64,000 bases of DNA, taken from the NCBI GenBank assembly GCA_035493955.1, contig DATJHI010000036.1, forward strand, positions 124,001-188,000, written 5' to 3'. Both the position numbers and the translations under genes were made by a program. Shown here piece by piece: positions 33,536 to 41,665 of the stretch. Positions within the stretch are counted from its first letter, which is position 1; each line of letters starts with the position of its first letter. The notes beneath the pieces were generated by a model. That model saw only the letters and a program-made list of their open reading frames with translations. It did no database searches and had not been told where the DNA came from. Source of the stretch: NCED01 sp035493955 (lineage in GTDB: Bacteria; Pseudomonadota; Alphaproteobacteria; Caulobacterales; Caulobacteraceae).

Positions 33536-34723
33536 ATGACCCCGAACATCCCGCAAACGGCCGAGGCGCTGGCCGCCCGCGCCATCGAGGTTCTGGCTCG
33601 CCTGGTGGCCTTCGACACCACCTCGCGCGGCTCCAACCTGGCCCTGATCGAATGGGTCGAGGCCGAACTGGGGAAACTGGGCGTGGCGGGGCGGCGCGTC
33701 CCCAACGCCGACGGGACCAAGGCCAATTTCTACGCCACCCTGGGCCCCGCGGTCGAAGGCGGCGTGGTGCTGTCGGGCCATACCGACGTGGTGCCGGTGG
33801 ACGGCCAGCCCTGGACCTCCGACCCCTTCGTCCTCACGCCGAAGGGCGACGGGCGCCTCTATGGACGGGGAACCTGCGACATGAAGGGTTTCCTGGCCCT
33901 GGCCCTGGCGGCCGCGCCCCTGTTCGCCTCGGGACGGCTGCGGCGTCCCGTCCACCTGGCCCTGTCCTATGACGAGGAGGTCGGGTGCCTGGGGGCTCCG
34001 GACATGATCCGCGAGATCGCCGTTCGGCTCCCGCGCCCCATGGCGGTGATCGTGGGCGAGCCGACCGACATGGTCGCCGTGGCGGGCCACAAGGGCATCG
34101 CCACCTTCCGCGTCACCGTCACCGGGCGCGAAGCCCATTCCAGCCTCACCCACCTGGGGGCTTCGGCCAATATGGCGGCGATCCGGCTGATGGGGTCCCT
34201 GGTTCGGTTATCCGAGCGGCTGGAAAGCGACGCCGACCCCGCCTCGCCCTTCCTGCCCAAGGGCGCGACCCTGACCGTGGGCCAGATCCAAGGCGGCACG
34301 GCGGTGAACATCCTGGCCCGGGAGTGCGTCTTCGTCTTCGACCTGCGCACGCCGCCGGGACTCGACCCCCGGGCGATCCTGGCTCCGTTCTACCGGGAGG
34401 TCGTCGCCCTGGATGCCGAGCTGAAGGCCCGCTTTCCCGAGGCCGGCGCGCGGATCGAGAACCGCTCCGCCACCCCTGCCTTCGCTCCGGAGACCGACGG
34501 CGCGGCCGAACGGCTGGCCAGAAGCCTGGCGGGCGACAACGGCCCGCCGCGAGTGGTGTCCTACGCCGCCGAAGCCGGCCAGTTCCAGGGCGCCGGGTTC
34601 TCCACGGTCATCTGCGGTCCCGGCTCGATCGAACAGGCCCACCAGCCGAACGAATATGTCGAGGTCAGCCAGATCGAACGCGGCGCGGCCTTCATGCTCA
34701 GGCTGGCGGAGGCGTTGAGCTGA
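33536..34723 (+). CDS. argE: Acetylornithine deacetylase (M20 family)
   Basis: 395 residues from the ATG at 33536; a TTG at 33512 would add eight residues. M20 metal-site motifs are all present: SGHTDVVPVDG, YGRGTCDMKGF, SYDEEVGCLGA, VGEPTDM and a C-terminal His in QAHQPNEYVE. The overall pattern fits ArgE, which releases ornithine from N-acetylornithine in arginine synthesis, better than DapE, though the families are close. The last 26 nt overlap the end of queG on the other strand. Confidence 0.88.
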   Translation: MTPNIPQTAEALAARAIEVLARLVAFDTTSRGSNLALIEWVEAELGKLGVAGRRVPNADGTKANFYATLGPAVEGGVVLSGHTDVVPVDGQPWTSDPFVLTPKGDGRLYGRGTCDMKGFLALALAAAPLFASGRLRRPVHLALSYDEEVGCLGAPDMIREIAVRLPRPMAVIVGEPTDMVAVAGHKGIATFRVTVTGREAHSSLTHLGASANMAAIRLMGSLVRLSERLESDADPASPFLPKGATLTVGQIQGGTAVNILARECVFVFDLRTPPGLDPRAILAPFYREVVALDAELKARFPEAGARIENRSATPAFAPETDGAAERLARSLAGDNGPPRVVSYAAEAGQFQGAGFSTVICGPGSIEQAHQPNEYVEVSQIERGAAFMLRLAEALS

Positions 34724-35849
34724 CCTCGTCGGGGGTTGGGCGCCATTCGTCGCGCACCTCCGCGTCCGCCTCGGATCCGCAACGCTCCGACCGCAGGGCC
34801 TCGAAATCCCCCGCGTCCAGCAATCGCGACAACGCCCAGACCGCCGCCCCGCGCACGATCGGGGCCGGATCGTCCAACAGGACCATCGCCGACGCCGCCA
34901 ACCGCGCCTCCCCCGAATTGCCCACCGCATAGAGGACGTTGCGGATGAAGCGGTCGCGGCCGATCCGCTTCACCGGCGACTTGGCGAACAGGGTCCTGAA
35001 CGCGGCGTCGTCCAGGGCCGCGAGTTCCTCCAGCGGCGGATCCTTCAGCGCTTCGCGGGCGTGCAGGGCGGTTTGCTGGGCCTTCGCCGCGAACTTGTTC
35101 CAGGGGCAGACGGCCAGGCAGTCGTCGCAGCCGTAGATGCGGTTGCCCATGGCCGCCCGGTACCGGCGGGGCATCGGTCCCTTCCGTTCGATGGTCAGAT
35201 AGGAAAGGCACGCCCGCGCATCCAGTTGGAACGGAGCGGGGAAGGCGCCGGTCGGGCAGACGTCCAGGCAGGCCCGGCACGAACCGCAATGGTCCATCTC
35301 CGCCGCGTCGGGCGTCAGCTCCAGGGCGGTCAGGATCGAGCCCAGGAACAGCCACGACCCATGCTCGCGGCTGACCAGATTGGTGTGCTTGCCCTGCCAG
35401 CCCAGCCCGGCGGCCTGGGCCAGGGGCTTTTCCATCAAGGGGGCGGTGTCGACGAACACCTTCAACTCGCCCCCCAGGGCCCCGCCCATCCAGCGGCCCA
35501 GCGCCTTCAGGCGCGACTTGATCAGCTCGTGATAGTCGTCGCCGCGCGCGTAGACCGAAATGTTCCCGGAGGTGCGGCGGGCGAGGGCCGCCATAGGGTC
35601 GGCGTCGGGTCCATAGTTCATGCCCAGCACGACCGCCGACCGCGCTCCGGGCCACATCGCCTGGGGATGGCTTCGGCGCTCCAGGCTCTGGGCCATCCAG
35701 TCCATGGTCCCGTGCCGCCCCTCGGCCACGAACTCGGCCAGCCGCGCGCCCGCCGGCCATGGGCGGTCGACGGCGGCGAAGCCCACGGCGTCAAAGCCGA
35801 GCTCGGTCGCCTTGGCGCGGATCGCGGGTTTGGGATCGGAAAGGGCCAC
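34698..35849 (-). CDS. queG: Epoxyqueuosine reductase QueG
   Basis: 383 residues from a GTG start. The N-terminal cobalamin-binding part includes VVLGMNYGPDADPM. Two [4Fe-4S] clusters are marked by CGSCRACLDVCPTGAFP and CDDCLAVCPWNKFA, with ACLSYLTIE between them. A HEAT-like C-terminal repeat ends the protein. It reduces epoxyqueuosine to queuosine in the wobble position of tRNAs. Its last 26 nt overlap argE. fzlA lies 50 nt upstream on the same strand, a pairing I recall from other Caulobacterales. Confidence 0.95.
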   Translation of the reverse strand: MALSDPKPAIRAKATELGFDAVGFAAVDRPWPAGARLAEFVAEGRHGTMDWMAQSLERRSHPQAMWPGARSAVVLGMNYGPDADPMAALARRTSGNISVYARGDDYHELIKSRLKALGRWMGGALGGELKVFVDTAPLMEKPLAQAAGLGWQGKHTNLVSREHGSWLFLGSILTALELTPDAAEMDHCGSCRACLDVCPTGAFPAPFQLDARACLSYLTIERKGPMPRRYRAAMGNRIYGCDDCLAVCPWNKFAAKAQQTALHAREALKDPPLEELAALDDAAFRTLFAKSPVKRIGRDRFIRNVLYAVGNSGEARLAASAMVLLDDPAPIVRGAAVWALSRLLDAGDFEALRSERCGSEADAEVRDEWRPTPDEVSSTPPPA

Positions 35850-35898
35850 GCGCCCTTTTACCAGATCGGGCGGCCAGCGGTTTAAGGCGTTGTGGGTC

Positions 35899-36585
35899 CT
35901 AGAAATCCAGGTCGTGGTAGTGGGCGGCCGGGGGCAGGCCCGGCTGGCGGTCGCCCAGCAGGGGCCTGAAGCAGGGCCGCGACTTGATCTTGCCGTACCA
36001 GGTGCGCGCCGCCGGACCCTGATCCCAGGGAATCTCGCCCATGTAGTCGATCACCGACAGGTGGCCGGCGGCGGCGATGTCGGCCAGGCTGAGGCTCTCC
36101 CCCGCCAGCCAGGGCCGGGCCTGCAACAGGCCGTCGATATAGAGCAGATGACCGCGCAGGGCCTCGCGCCCCTGGCGGAGCGCGCCGGGATCGGGAGCGC
36201 CCAGGCCCAGGATCCGCTTCTCCATCTTCTCGTGCAGCAGCAGGCCGTTGACCTCGAAGTCGAACTTGCGGTCGAACCACTGGACCATCCGGCGCGCCTC
36301 GGCCCGCTCGGCCGGGTCGGCGCTGAGCAGGGGCGGGTCGGGGTATTGCTCCTCCAGGTGATCCAGCACCGCGCGGGTCTCGCAGGCCACCACCTGGCGG
36401 CCCCCGTTGGTCTCCACCAGCACCGGGGTCAGGCCGGACGGGTTGAGCAGGGACAGGCTCTCGGGGCGCTCCCAGTAGCGTTCGATCACCTCGCGGAACG
36501 GCAGCCGCTTTTCGCCCAGGGCCAGACGCGCCTGGCGGGAGAACGGATCGAGGGGAAAATGATGAAGGGTGCGTTCGACGATCAT
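35899..36585 (-). CDS. fzlA: FtsZ-localised GST-fold protein FzlA
   Basis: 228 residues with a complete GST fold: thioredoxin-like N-terminal domain (HHFPLDPFSRQARLALGEKR, NPSGLTPVLVE) and helical C-terminal domain (AGESLSLADIAAAGHLSVID). The start and the end AHYHDLDF fit Caulobacter FzlA, whose C-terminal tail is needed for function. FzlA binds FtsZ filaments and is required to activate septal wall synthesis in Caulobacter; it is not a working glutathione transferase. Position next to queG supports the assignment. An ordinary GST remains the alternative. Confidence 0.85.
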   Translation of the reverse strand: MIVERTLHHFPLDPFSRQARLALGEKRLPFREVIERYWERPESLSLLNPSGLTPVLVETNGGRQVVACETRAVLDHLEEQYPDPPLLSADPAERAEARRMVQWFDRKFDFEVNGLLLHEKMEKRILGLGAPDPGALRQGREALRGHLLYIDGLLQARPWLAGESLSLADIAAAGHLSVIDYMGEIPWDQGPAARTWYGKIKSRPCFRPLLGDRQPGLPPAAHYHDLDF

Positions 36586-36722
36586 GAGGCCCGGCCAGTG
36601 ACCCAGGCTTTGACTGAACAGGGTTAAGGGGCCTTTACCGGCCCCCGCGGCGCAAGGACGCCGGCCCTCGATCGGCCTGGCCGCGACGGAACCGACGGCG
36701 CGTTCGCCGCGCTCACCTCCGC

Positions 36723-37451
36723 ATGGACCGCATCCACATCGGCACCTCGGGCTGGACCTATGACGACTGGAAGGGCCCTTTCTATCCGGCCGGACTGAAG
36801 GCCAAGGGCCGGTTCGGCTTCTACGCCTCCCAGTTCGACACCACCGAGATCAACGGCTCCTTCTACCGCTTGCCCAGCGAGACCGCGGTCGCGGCCTGGG
36901 CCGCCGCGGCGCCGCCGGGGTTCGTGTTCGCCTGGAAAGCCTCACGCTTCATCACCCACAACAAGAAACTGAAGGACGTGGCGGACTCGATCGCCCTGGT
37001 TTTCAGACGGATGGACCCCCTGGGCGAGCATTTCGGCCCGGTGCTGTTCCAACTGCCGCCGCAGCTGCATCTGGACCGCGAGCGGTTGGCCCGCTTCCTG
37101 GACCTGTTGCCCCCGCGTCGGCGCTGCACCGTCGAGTTCCGCCACCCCAGCTGGTATGCGGCCCCCGTGTTCGACCTGCTGCGCGACCACGACACCGCCC
37201 TGTGCATCTCCGACCACCACGCCGCCCCGTCGCCGTGGGAGCAGACCGCCTCGTTCCTCTATGTGCGTGGACACGGGCCGGGTGGGCGCTATGTCGGGCG
37301 TTATCCGGACCAGACCCTCGACGATTGGGCGGGCCGGATCGCCGCCTTCGAAGGGTCGGCCTTCGCCTATTTCGACAACGACATCAAAGCCGCCGCCCCC
37401 GAGGACGCCAGGCGGCTGCTTTCGCGGGTGCGGCGGGCCGCAAAAGCCTAG
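36723..37451 (+). CDS. DUF72 family protein (YecE-like)
   Basis: 242 residues. Family hallmarks are HIGTSGWTYDDWKGPFYP at the start, FDTTEINGSFYRLP, FVFAWKASRFITHNKKL, VEFRHPSW and the C-terminal YFDNDIKAAAPEDA. DUF72 proteins adopt a TIM-barrel fold of unknown activity. The gene is transcribed divergently from fzlA and stands alone; trcR starts 148 nt downstream behind its own promoter. Confidence 0.92.
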   Translation: MDRIHIGTSGWTYDDWKGPFYPAGLKAKGRFGFYASQFDTTEINGSFYRLPSETAVAAWAAAAPPGFVFAWKASRFITHNKKLKDVADSIALVFRRMDPLGEHFGPVLFQLPPQLHLDRERLARFLDLLPPRRRCTVEFRHPSWYAAPVFDLLRDHDTALCISDHHAAPSPWEQTASFLYVRGHGPGGRYVGRYPDQTLDDWAGRIAAFEGSAFAYFDNDIKAAAPEDARRLLSRVRRAAKA

Positions 37452-37475
37452 CGCAAGTCCGTGAAAAGCCTTCGC

Positions 37476-37499
37476 TTGACCGGCGAAATCCACTATATG
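37476..37499 (+). promoter_or_regulatory. Candidate housekeeping promoter for trcR
   Basis: TTGACCG (37476-37482) and ACTATATG (37492-37499) match the Caulobacter pattern TTGACGS, short spacer, GCTANAWC with a 9-nt spacer, one below the usual range. Transcription should start near 37506, leaving a leader of about 94 nt. Confidence 0.55.
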
Positions 37500-37511
37500 C
37501 ACAAGCGATGA

Positions 37512-37535
37512 CCGCCCGGCCGAAAGGCCGGGCGG
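37512..37535 (+). promoter_or_regulatory. Perfect 10-bp hairpin with GAAA loop at the start of the trcR leader
   Basis: CCGCCCGGCC (37512-37521) and GGCCGGGCGG (37526-37535) enclose the GNRA tetraloop GAAA. It begins about 6 nt after the predicted transcription start and 65 nt before the trcR start codon. No U-tract follows, so it is more likely an mRNA-stability element than a terminator. Confidence 0.6.
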
Positions 37536-37599
37536 AGCCGTTTCGGAGGCGCTGCTGTCAAGCTGCATGCGCTCCACTGAACAGAAGGGGCGAACGCCC

Positions 37600-38235
37600 A
37601 TGAACGATGTGCTGATGCCCAAGGCGACCGCTGTCTGGCTGGTCGACAACACCTCTTTGACCTTCGAACAGATCGCCGATTTCTGCGGCCTGCATCCCCT
37701 GGAAGTGAACGGCATCGCCGATGGCGAGGTGGCGCGCGACATCCGCGGCGCCGACCCGATCGCCAACGGCCAGCTCAACCGTGAAGAGCTCGACAAGGCC
37801 CAGGCCGACCCGACCTACCGGATGAAGGCCCAGGTCAGCCGCCACGCCGAACTGCTGAAGCCGACCAAGAAGGCGCCGCGCTACACCCCGGTGTCCCGGC
37901 GCCAGGACCGGCCCGACGCCATCGCCTGGTTCGTCCGCAACCATCCGGAAGTGGCCGACAGCCAGATCGCCAAGATCCTCGGCACCACCAAGTCGACGAT
38001 CGACCAGGTGCGCAACCGTCAGCATTGGAACGCCGCCAACATCAAGCCGGTGGATCCGGTCACCCTGGGCCTGATCGGCCAGCTCGAGCTCGACGAGGTG
38101 GTCCGCAAGGCCGCCGACAAGAAGGCCAAGGACGACGCGCGCAAGGGCGTCGTCTCCGAGGGGGCCACCCTGCGTCCCGCGATCGAGACCGGCGTGGCGA
38201 TCGATTCTGACGAAGACCAGGCCGACGCCTACTGA
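37600..38235 (+). CDS. trcR: DUF1013 cell-cycle transcriptional regulator TrcR
   Basis: 211 residues from the ATG at 37600, with AGAAGGGG upstream; an earlier start at 37567 lacks one. The sequence MPKATAVWLVDNTSLTFEQI, FCGLHPLEVNGIADGEVA and IAWFVRNHPEVADSQIAKIL is characteristic of the alphaproteobacterial DUF1013 family, with a helix-turn-helix-like segment IAKILGTTKSTIDQVRNRQH. The C-terminal third is charged. The family is named TrcR, a cell-cycle transcriptional regulator; that role here rests on annotation practice rather than anything visible. Confidence 0.9.
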   Translation: MNDVLMPKATAVWLVDNTSLTFEQIADFCGLHPLEVNGIADGEVARDIRGADPIANGQLNREELDKAQADPTYRMKAQVSRHAELLKPTKKAPRYTPVSRRQDRPDAIAWFVRNHPEVADSQIAKILGTTKSTIDQVRNRQHWNAANIKPVDPVTLGLIGQLELDEVVRKAADKKAKDDARKGVVSEGATLRPAIETGVAIDSDEDQADAY

Positions 38236-38264
38236 CAGGCGTCGCTTTCGGCGTCCGTTCGCGC

Positions 38265-38338
38265 GGGCTCTTCAAGGCGGCGGATGTGGACGGGCCGCAA
38301 GGCCGTGATCATGCTGAACGGGCGAGCCCGAAGCCGCC
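38265..38338 (+). other. Possible pseudoknot-like structured element downstream of trcR
   Basis: GGGCTC (38265-38270) can pair with GAGCCC (38324-38329), and GGCGGC (38276-38281) with GCCGCC (38333-38338). The interleaved order is that of a pseudoknot. GGCC-GCAA-GGCC (38293-38304) forms a GNRA-capped hairpin between them. The stems are short and GC-only, so chance is possible. Confidence 0.25.
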
Positions 38339-38447
38339 GGGGCGCTGAGCTTTTCCCCGACGGCCCGAGCCCTTCTCGCGACATCCAGGCCGGTCGCGCC
38401 GCCTCTCCTCGTTGGGACAAGCGGCGGAGCCTATAGGCCAGAGCGAT

Positions 38448-38476
38448 CCCGCCGCACCGGTGCTGACGGCGGCGGG
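38448..38476 (-). terminator. Candidate terminator of the small DUF465 gene
   Basis: CCCGCCG (38448-38454) and CGGCGGG (38470-38476) form a 7-bp stem beginning 7 nt after the DUF465 stop on the minus strand. No U-run follows. Confidence 0.4.
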
Positions 38477-38482
38477 AAGGTT

Positions 38483-38659
38483 CTAGTGGGCCCGGGCGCC
38501 GCGGAGCACTTCGATCTGCTCCTTCACGCGGAGCTTCTGCAACTTCAATTCCCTGACGCGCAACGAGTCCGCACTCGGGTGGCGGAGCTCTTCCTCAATG
38601 GCCCGGTCAAGCGTTTGATGACGGGAGCCGAGTTCGCGAATACGCGCGTCGATCGCCAT
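38483..38659 (-). CDS. Small DUF465 (YdcH-like) protein
   Basis: 58 residues, short enough to be missed by usual length cut-offs. The ATG at 38657-38659 has AGGAGG nine bases upstream. The product is a charged helical hairpin (AIDARIRELGSRHQTLDRAI, then LRVRELKLQKLRVKEQIEVL), the typical DUF465 pattern ending in short basic residues. Function of the family is unknown. A second DUF465 gene lies 238 nt away on the other strand, facing away from it. Confidence 0.85.
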   Translation of the reverse strand: MAIDARIRELGSRHQTLDRAIEEELRHPSADSLRVRELKLQKLRVKEQIEVLRGARAH

Positions 38660-38896
38660 GGTGGACGCCTCCTAGCTGATGGGCGTCAAAGTAGAACACC
38701 ACAATTCCACGCCTGTCCCGTCACGGCCGCGTGAGCGGGCGCCTGCCGACCGTCTTCACCAAAAGGGGTCGATGACTGTACAATCTCGAGGCGCCGTCTG
38801 GCGGGATTTGCCCGGCCGTCCCGCTGAATCGGAACGACTTGGGCGGTGAATCAGGCTCTATGATTAGGCGTTGAAGTCGGGCTGGATCGGGAGCGC

Positions 38897-39121
38897 ATGA
38901 ACGACGACGAGCCCGGCGGCGATGCTGACGAGGCGGCGCTCCGCGCCCGGTTGTCGGCGATGCGCATCGAGCACCAGGACCTCGACGCGGCCGTGCACGC
39001 CCTGGCGGGGGCGCCCAATCCGGACCAGATCCGCATCGCCCGGCTGAAGAAAAAGAAGCTGGCCCTACGCGACGAGATCGTGCGGATCGAGGACCAGCTC
39101 ACCCCCGACATCATCGCCTGA
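38897..39121 (+). CDS. DUF465 (YdcH-like) protein
   Basis: 74 residues. After an acidic N-terminus (MNDDEPGGDADEAALR) come two helices, LRARLSAMRIEHQDLDAAVH and IRIARLKKKKLALRDEIVRI, then EDQLTPDIIA, a family-typical C-terminus. It is likely a small coiled-coil hairpin. It is divergent from the 58-residue DUF465 gene and lies 131 nt before dnaN on the same strand; a link with replication genes is positional only. Confidence 0.85.
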   Translation: MNDDEPGGDADEAALRARLSAMRIEHQDLDAAVHALAGAPNPDQIRIARLKKKKLALRDEIVRIEDQLTPDIIA

Positions 39122-39252
39122 TCCCGTGTGGCTTAACGGCAGCTCTTGGGGCACTTCCCCCCCCGAGGTTTTCGGTTACTCTCGGCCCCCCTTCCGCCCG
39201 CCCGGACGCCCACGAGGGTGATTCCCAGGCGGGCCCGTACCCGGACGACGAC

Positions 39253-40371
39253 ATGAAGCTCAGCATCGAGCGGGCGGCGCTCATCAAGGCCTTGGGCCAC
39301 GTGCAAAGCGTGGTCGAGAGGCGCAACACCATTCCGATCCTCTCCAACGTGCTGTTGTCGGCGGAAGGGGGGGCGCTGTCCTTCTCTGCCACCGATCTCG
39401 ACATGGAGATCATCGACGAGACCGCCGCCAACGTCTCGACCCCGGGCCAGATCACCGCCCCGGCCCAGGTGCTGTACGAGATCGTGCGCAAGCTGCCCGA
39501 CGGGGCCGAGGTGGAGCTGAAGTTCGCCGGCGAAGACCCGCGCCTTTCGGTGACGGCCGGCCGTTCGCGCTTCAACCTGCCGGTGCTGCCGGCGGGCGAC
39601 TTCCCGGTGATGTCGTCGGACGGGTTGTCGGCCCGGATCGCGGTGGAGGCCTCGGCCCTGGCCCGGCTGATCGACAAGACCCGCTTCGCCATCTCCACCG
39701 AGGAGACCCGCTACTATCTGAACGGTCTCTATCTGCACACGGTGAGCGAGGGGGGCGAGATCAGGCTGCGCGCCGTCGCCACCGACGGCCACCGGTTGGC
39801 CCTGGCCGAAATGCCCGCGCCCGAGGGATGCGCCGGCCTGCCCGGAGTGATCATCCCGCGAAAGACCATCCAGGAGGCTCGCCGCTTGCTGGAGGACGCC
39901 TCAGGCATGGTGGAGATGCAGATATCCCAGGCCAAGGTGCGCTTCGAATTCGGCCGCGCCGCCCTGACCTCCAAGGTCATCGACGGCTCCTTCCCCGACT
40001 ACATGCGGGTGATCCCCCGCGACAACCAGCGCGTGGTGATGGTCGACAACGCCCTGTTCGCCCAGGCGGTGGACCGGGTGGCGACCATCTCGGCCGAGAA
40101 GTCGCGCTCGGTGAAGATGGCGGTCGAGCCCGGCCGGCTGATCCTGACCGTGCGCAACATGGAGGCCGGCCAGGCGGTGGAAGAGGTCGAGGTCGACTAC
40201 GACGGCGAGGCCTTCGAGATCGGTTTCAACGCCCGCTACCTGCTCGACGTCGCCGGCCAGATCCAGGGCGAGATGGCCGAGTTCCGTTTCGCCGACCCGG
40301 CCTCGCCCACCCTGGTGCTCGACCCGGTCGATCGCGGCGTCCAATACGTGCTGATGCCGCTGAGGGTGTGA
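39253..40371 (+). CDS. dnaN: DNA polymerase III beta subunit (sliding clamp)
   Basis: 372 residues starting MKLSIERAALIKALGHVQSV, followed by RRNTIPILSNVLL, SATDLDMEI, a central LPAGDFPVM and the C-terminal SPTLVLDPVDRGVQYVLMPL, which closes the third clamp domain. It forms the ring-shaped processivity factor around DNA. It heads a dnaN-recF-gyrB block without dnaA, the arrangement in Caulobacterales where dnaA sits elsewhere near the origin. A repeat element separates it from recF. Confidence 0.98.
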   Translation: MKLSIERAALIKALGHVQSVVERRNTIPILSNVLLSAEGGALSFSATDLDMEIIDETAANVSTPGQITAPAQVLYEIVRKLPDGAEVELKFAGEDPRLSVTAGRSRFNLPVLPAGDFPVMSSDGLSARIAVEASALARLIDKTRFAISTEETRYYLNGLYLHTVSEGGEIRLRAVATDGHRLALAEMPAPEGCAGLPGVIIPRKTIQEARRLLEDASGMVEMQISQAKVRFEFGRAALTSKVIDGSFPDYMRVIPRDNQRVVMVDNALFAQAVDRVATISAEKSRSVKMAVEPGRLILTVRNMEAGQAVEEVEVDYDGEAFEIGFNARYLLDVAGQIQGEMAEFRFADPASPTLVLDPVDRGVQYVLMPLRV

Positions 40372-40386
40372 GGACGCGCATGAGCG

Positions 40387-40542
40387 TCCTTCTCCCCTTG
40401 TGGGAGAAGGTGGCCTCGAAGAGGCCGGATGAGGGGGCGCGCCGCCCGGTCCGGCTCTGTGCTTCAAAGGCCCCCGGGTGGACGTCGCTAGACCCCTGGT
40501 CCGCCGGCTCCGCCGACACCTTCTCCCACAAGGGGAGAAGGA
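40387..40542. repeat. REPIN-like pair of inverted palindromic repeats between dnaN and recF
   Basis: Two 26-bp arms, 40387-40412 and 40517-40542, are exact reverse complements, separated by 104 bp. Each arm is itself a near-palindrome with the core TCTCCC-CTTGT-GGGAGA. This is the layout of a REP doublet. The right arm runs into the recF ribosome binding site. A related single core occurs at 27147-27173. Confidence 0.8.
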
Positions 40543-40549
40543 GGATCTT

Positions 40550-41662
40550 GTGAAGTCCGCCCTTGTTTCCGTCGCCCTGACCGACTTCCGCTCGTACGAC
40601 CATGCCGAGCTGGTCATGGACGGCCGTCCGGTTTTCCTGTTCGGGCCAAACGGGGCGGGCAAGACCAATCTTCTGGAGGCCATCTCCTTCTTCGCCCCCG
40701 GCCGGGGCCTTCGTGGGGCGGGGTCGGCCGAGGTGGGCCGGCGGTCGCCCGGCGAGACCCGGGGCCGCGCGTGGAGCGTCTCGGCCCGTCTGCAGACCGC
40801 TGAGGGCGAGGCCCGCATAGGCACGGGCGTCGAGCCCGACGCGGCCCGGCGCACGGTGCGGATCGAGGGCGAGACCGTCCAGCCCGGCCGCCTGGTCGAG
40901 ATCCTGCGGCTGGTCTGGCTGACCCCCGCCCAGGACCGGCTGTTCCTGGAAGGCGGGACCGGGCGGCGCCGTTTCCTCGACCGGCTGGCCTACGCCGCCG
41001 AGCCGGCCCACGCCACGGCGGCCTCGGCCTTCGAGAAGGCCATGCGCGAACGCACCCGGCTGCTGTCGGACCCTGGACCCGATCCGGCCTGGCTCGACGC
41101 CCTGGAGGTCCAGGCGGCGCGGGCGGGGGCGGCCCTGGCGGCGGGACGGGCGCGCACCCTGGAGGCCCTGCAGGCTGAGATCGAGGCGCGGGCCGACCGG
41201 CCGTTTCCCCAGGCGCGGCTGAGCCTGTCGGGGGATTGGGGCCAGCCGGACGACGAGGCGCGGTTGCAGGCCGTGCTGGCCCGGTCGCGGGACCGCGACG
41301 CGGCGGCGGGGCGGGCGCTGTCGGGGCCGCATCGGACCGATCTGGTGGTGATCCACGCCGAAAAGGACCGTCCGGCGGCGGAATGTTCCACCGGGGAACA
41401 GAAAGCCTTGATCCTGAACCTTGTTTTGGCTCAGGCGGCGCGACTTTCCCGTGCGAAATCCGATCCGAATCCTATATTGTTGTTGGATGAAGTCGCTGCG
41501 CATCTGGACGCCCGCCGCAGGGCCGCGCTGTTCGACGAAATCACCGCCCTGGGCCTGCAGGCTTTCCTGACCGGGACCGACCAGGCGCTGTTCGAAGACT
41601 TGGCGGACAGAGCTTTAGGCGTGCGCGTAGACGCCTCCGCCCTGTTCCCCATCATGGGTTGA
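40550..41662 (+). CDS. recF: DNA replication and repair protein RecF
   Basis: 370 residues from the GTG at 40550, where AAGGAGG lies five bases upstream; the open frame continues upstream through the repeat without family similarity. Walker A is FGPNGAGKTN (Lys38), the ABC-type signature STGEQKALIL, and Walker B PILLLDEVAAHLD. RecF loads RecA at gaps together with RecO and RecR. The Shine-Dalgarno overlaps the end of the repeat arm. gyrB follows 3 nt after the stop. Confidence 0.95.
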   Translation: MKSALVSVALTDFRSYDHAELVMDGRPVFLFGPNGAGKTNLLEAISFFAPGRGLRGAGSAEVGRRSPGETRGRAWSVSARLQTAEGEARIGTGVEPDAARRTVRIEGETVQPGRLVEILRLVWLTPAQDRLFLEGGTGRRRFLDRLAYAAEPAHATAASAFEKAMRERTRLLSDPGPDPAWLDALEVQAARAGAALAAGRARTLEALQAEIEARADRPFPQARLSLSGDWGQPDDEARLQAVLARSRDRDAAAGRALSGPHRTDLVVIHAEKDRPAAECSTGEQKALILNLVLAQAARLSRAKSDPNPILLLDEVAAHLDARRRAALFDEITALGLQAFLTGTDQALFEDLADRALGVRVDASALFPIMG

Positions 41663-41665
41663 CCG

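Noticed and set aside
38229..38420. 63-codon minus-strand frame downstream of trcR
   Set aside because: No ribosome binding site, no recognisable sequence and overlap with the trcR stop; more likely chance.
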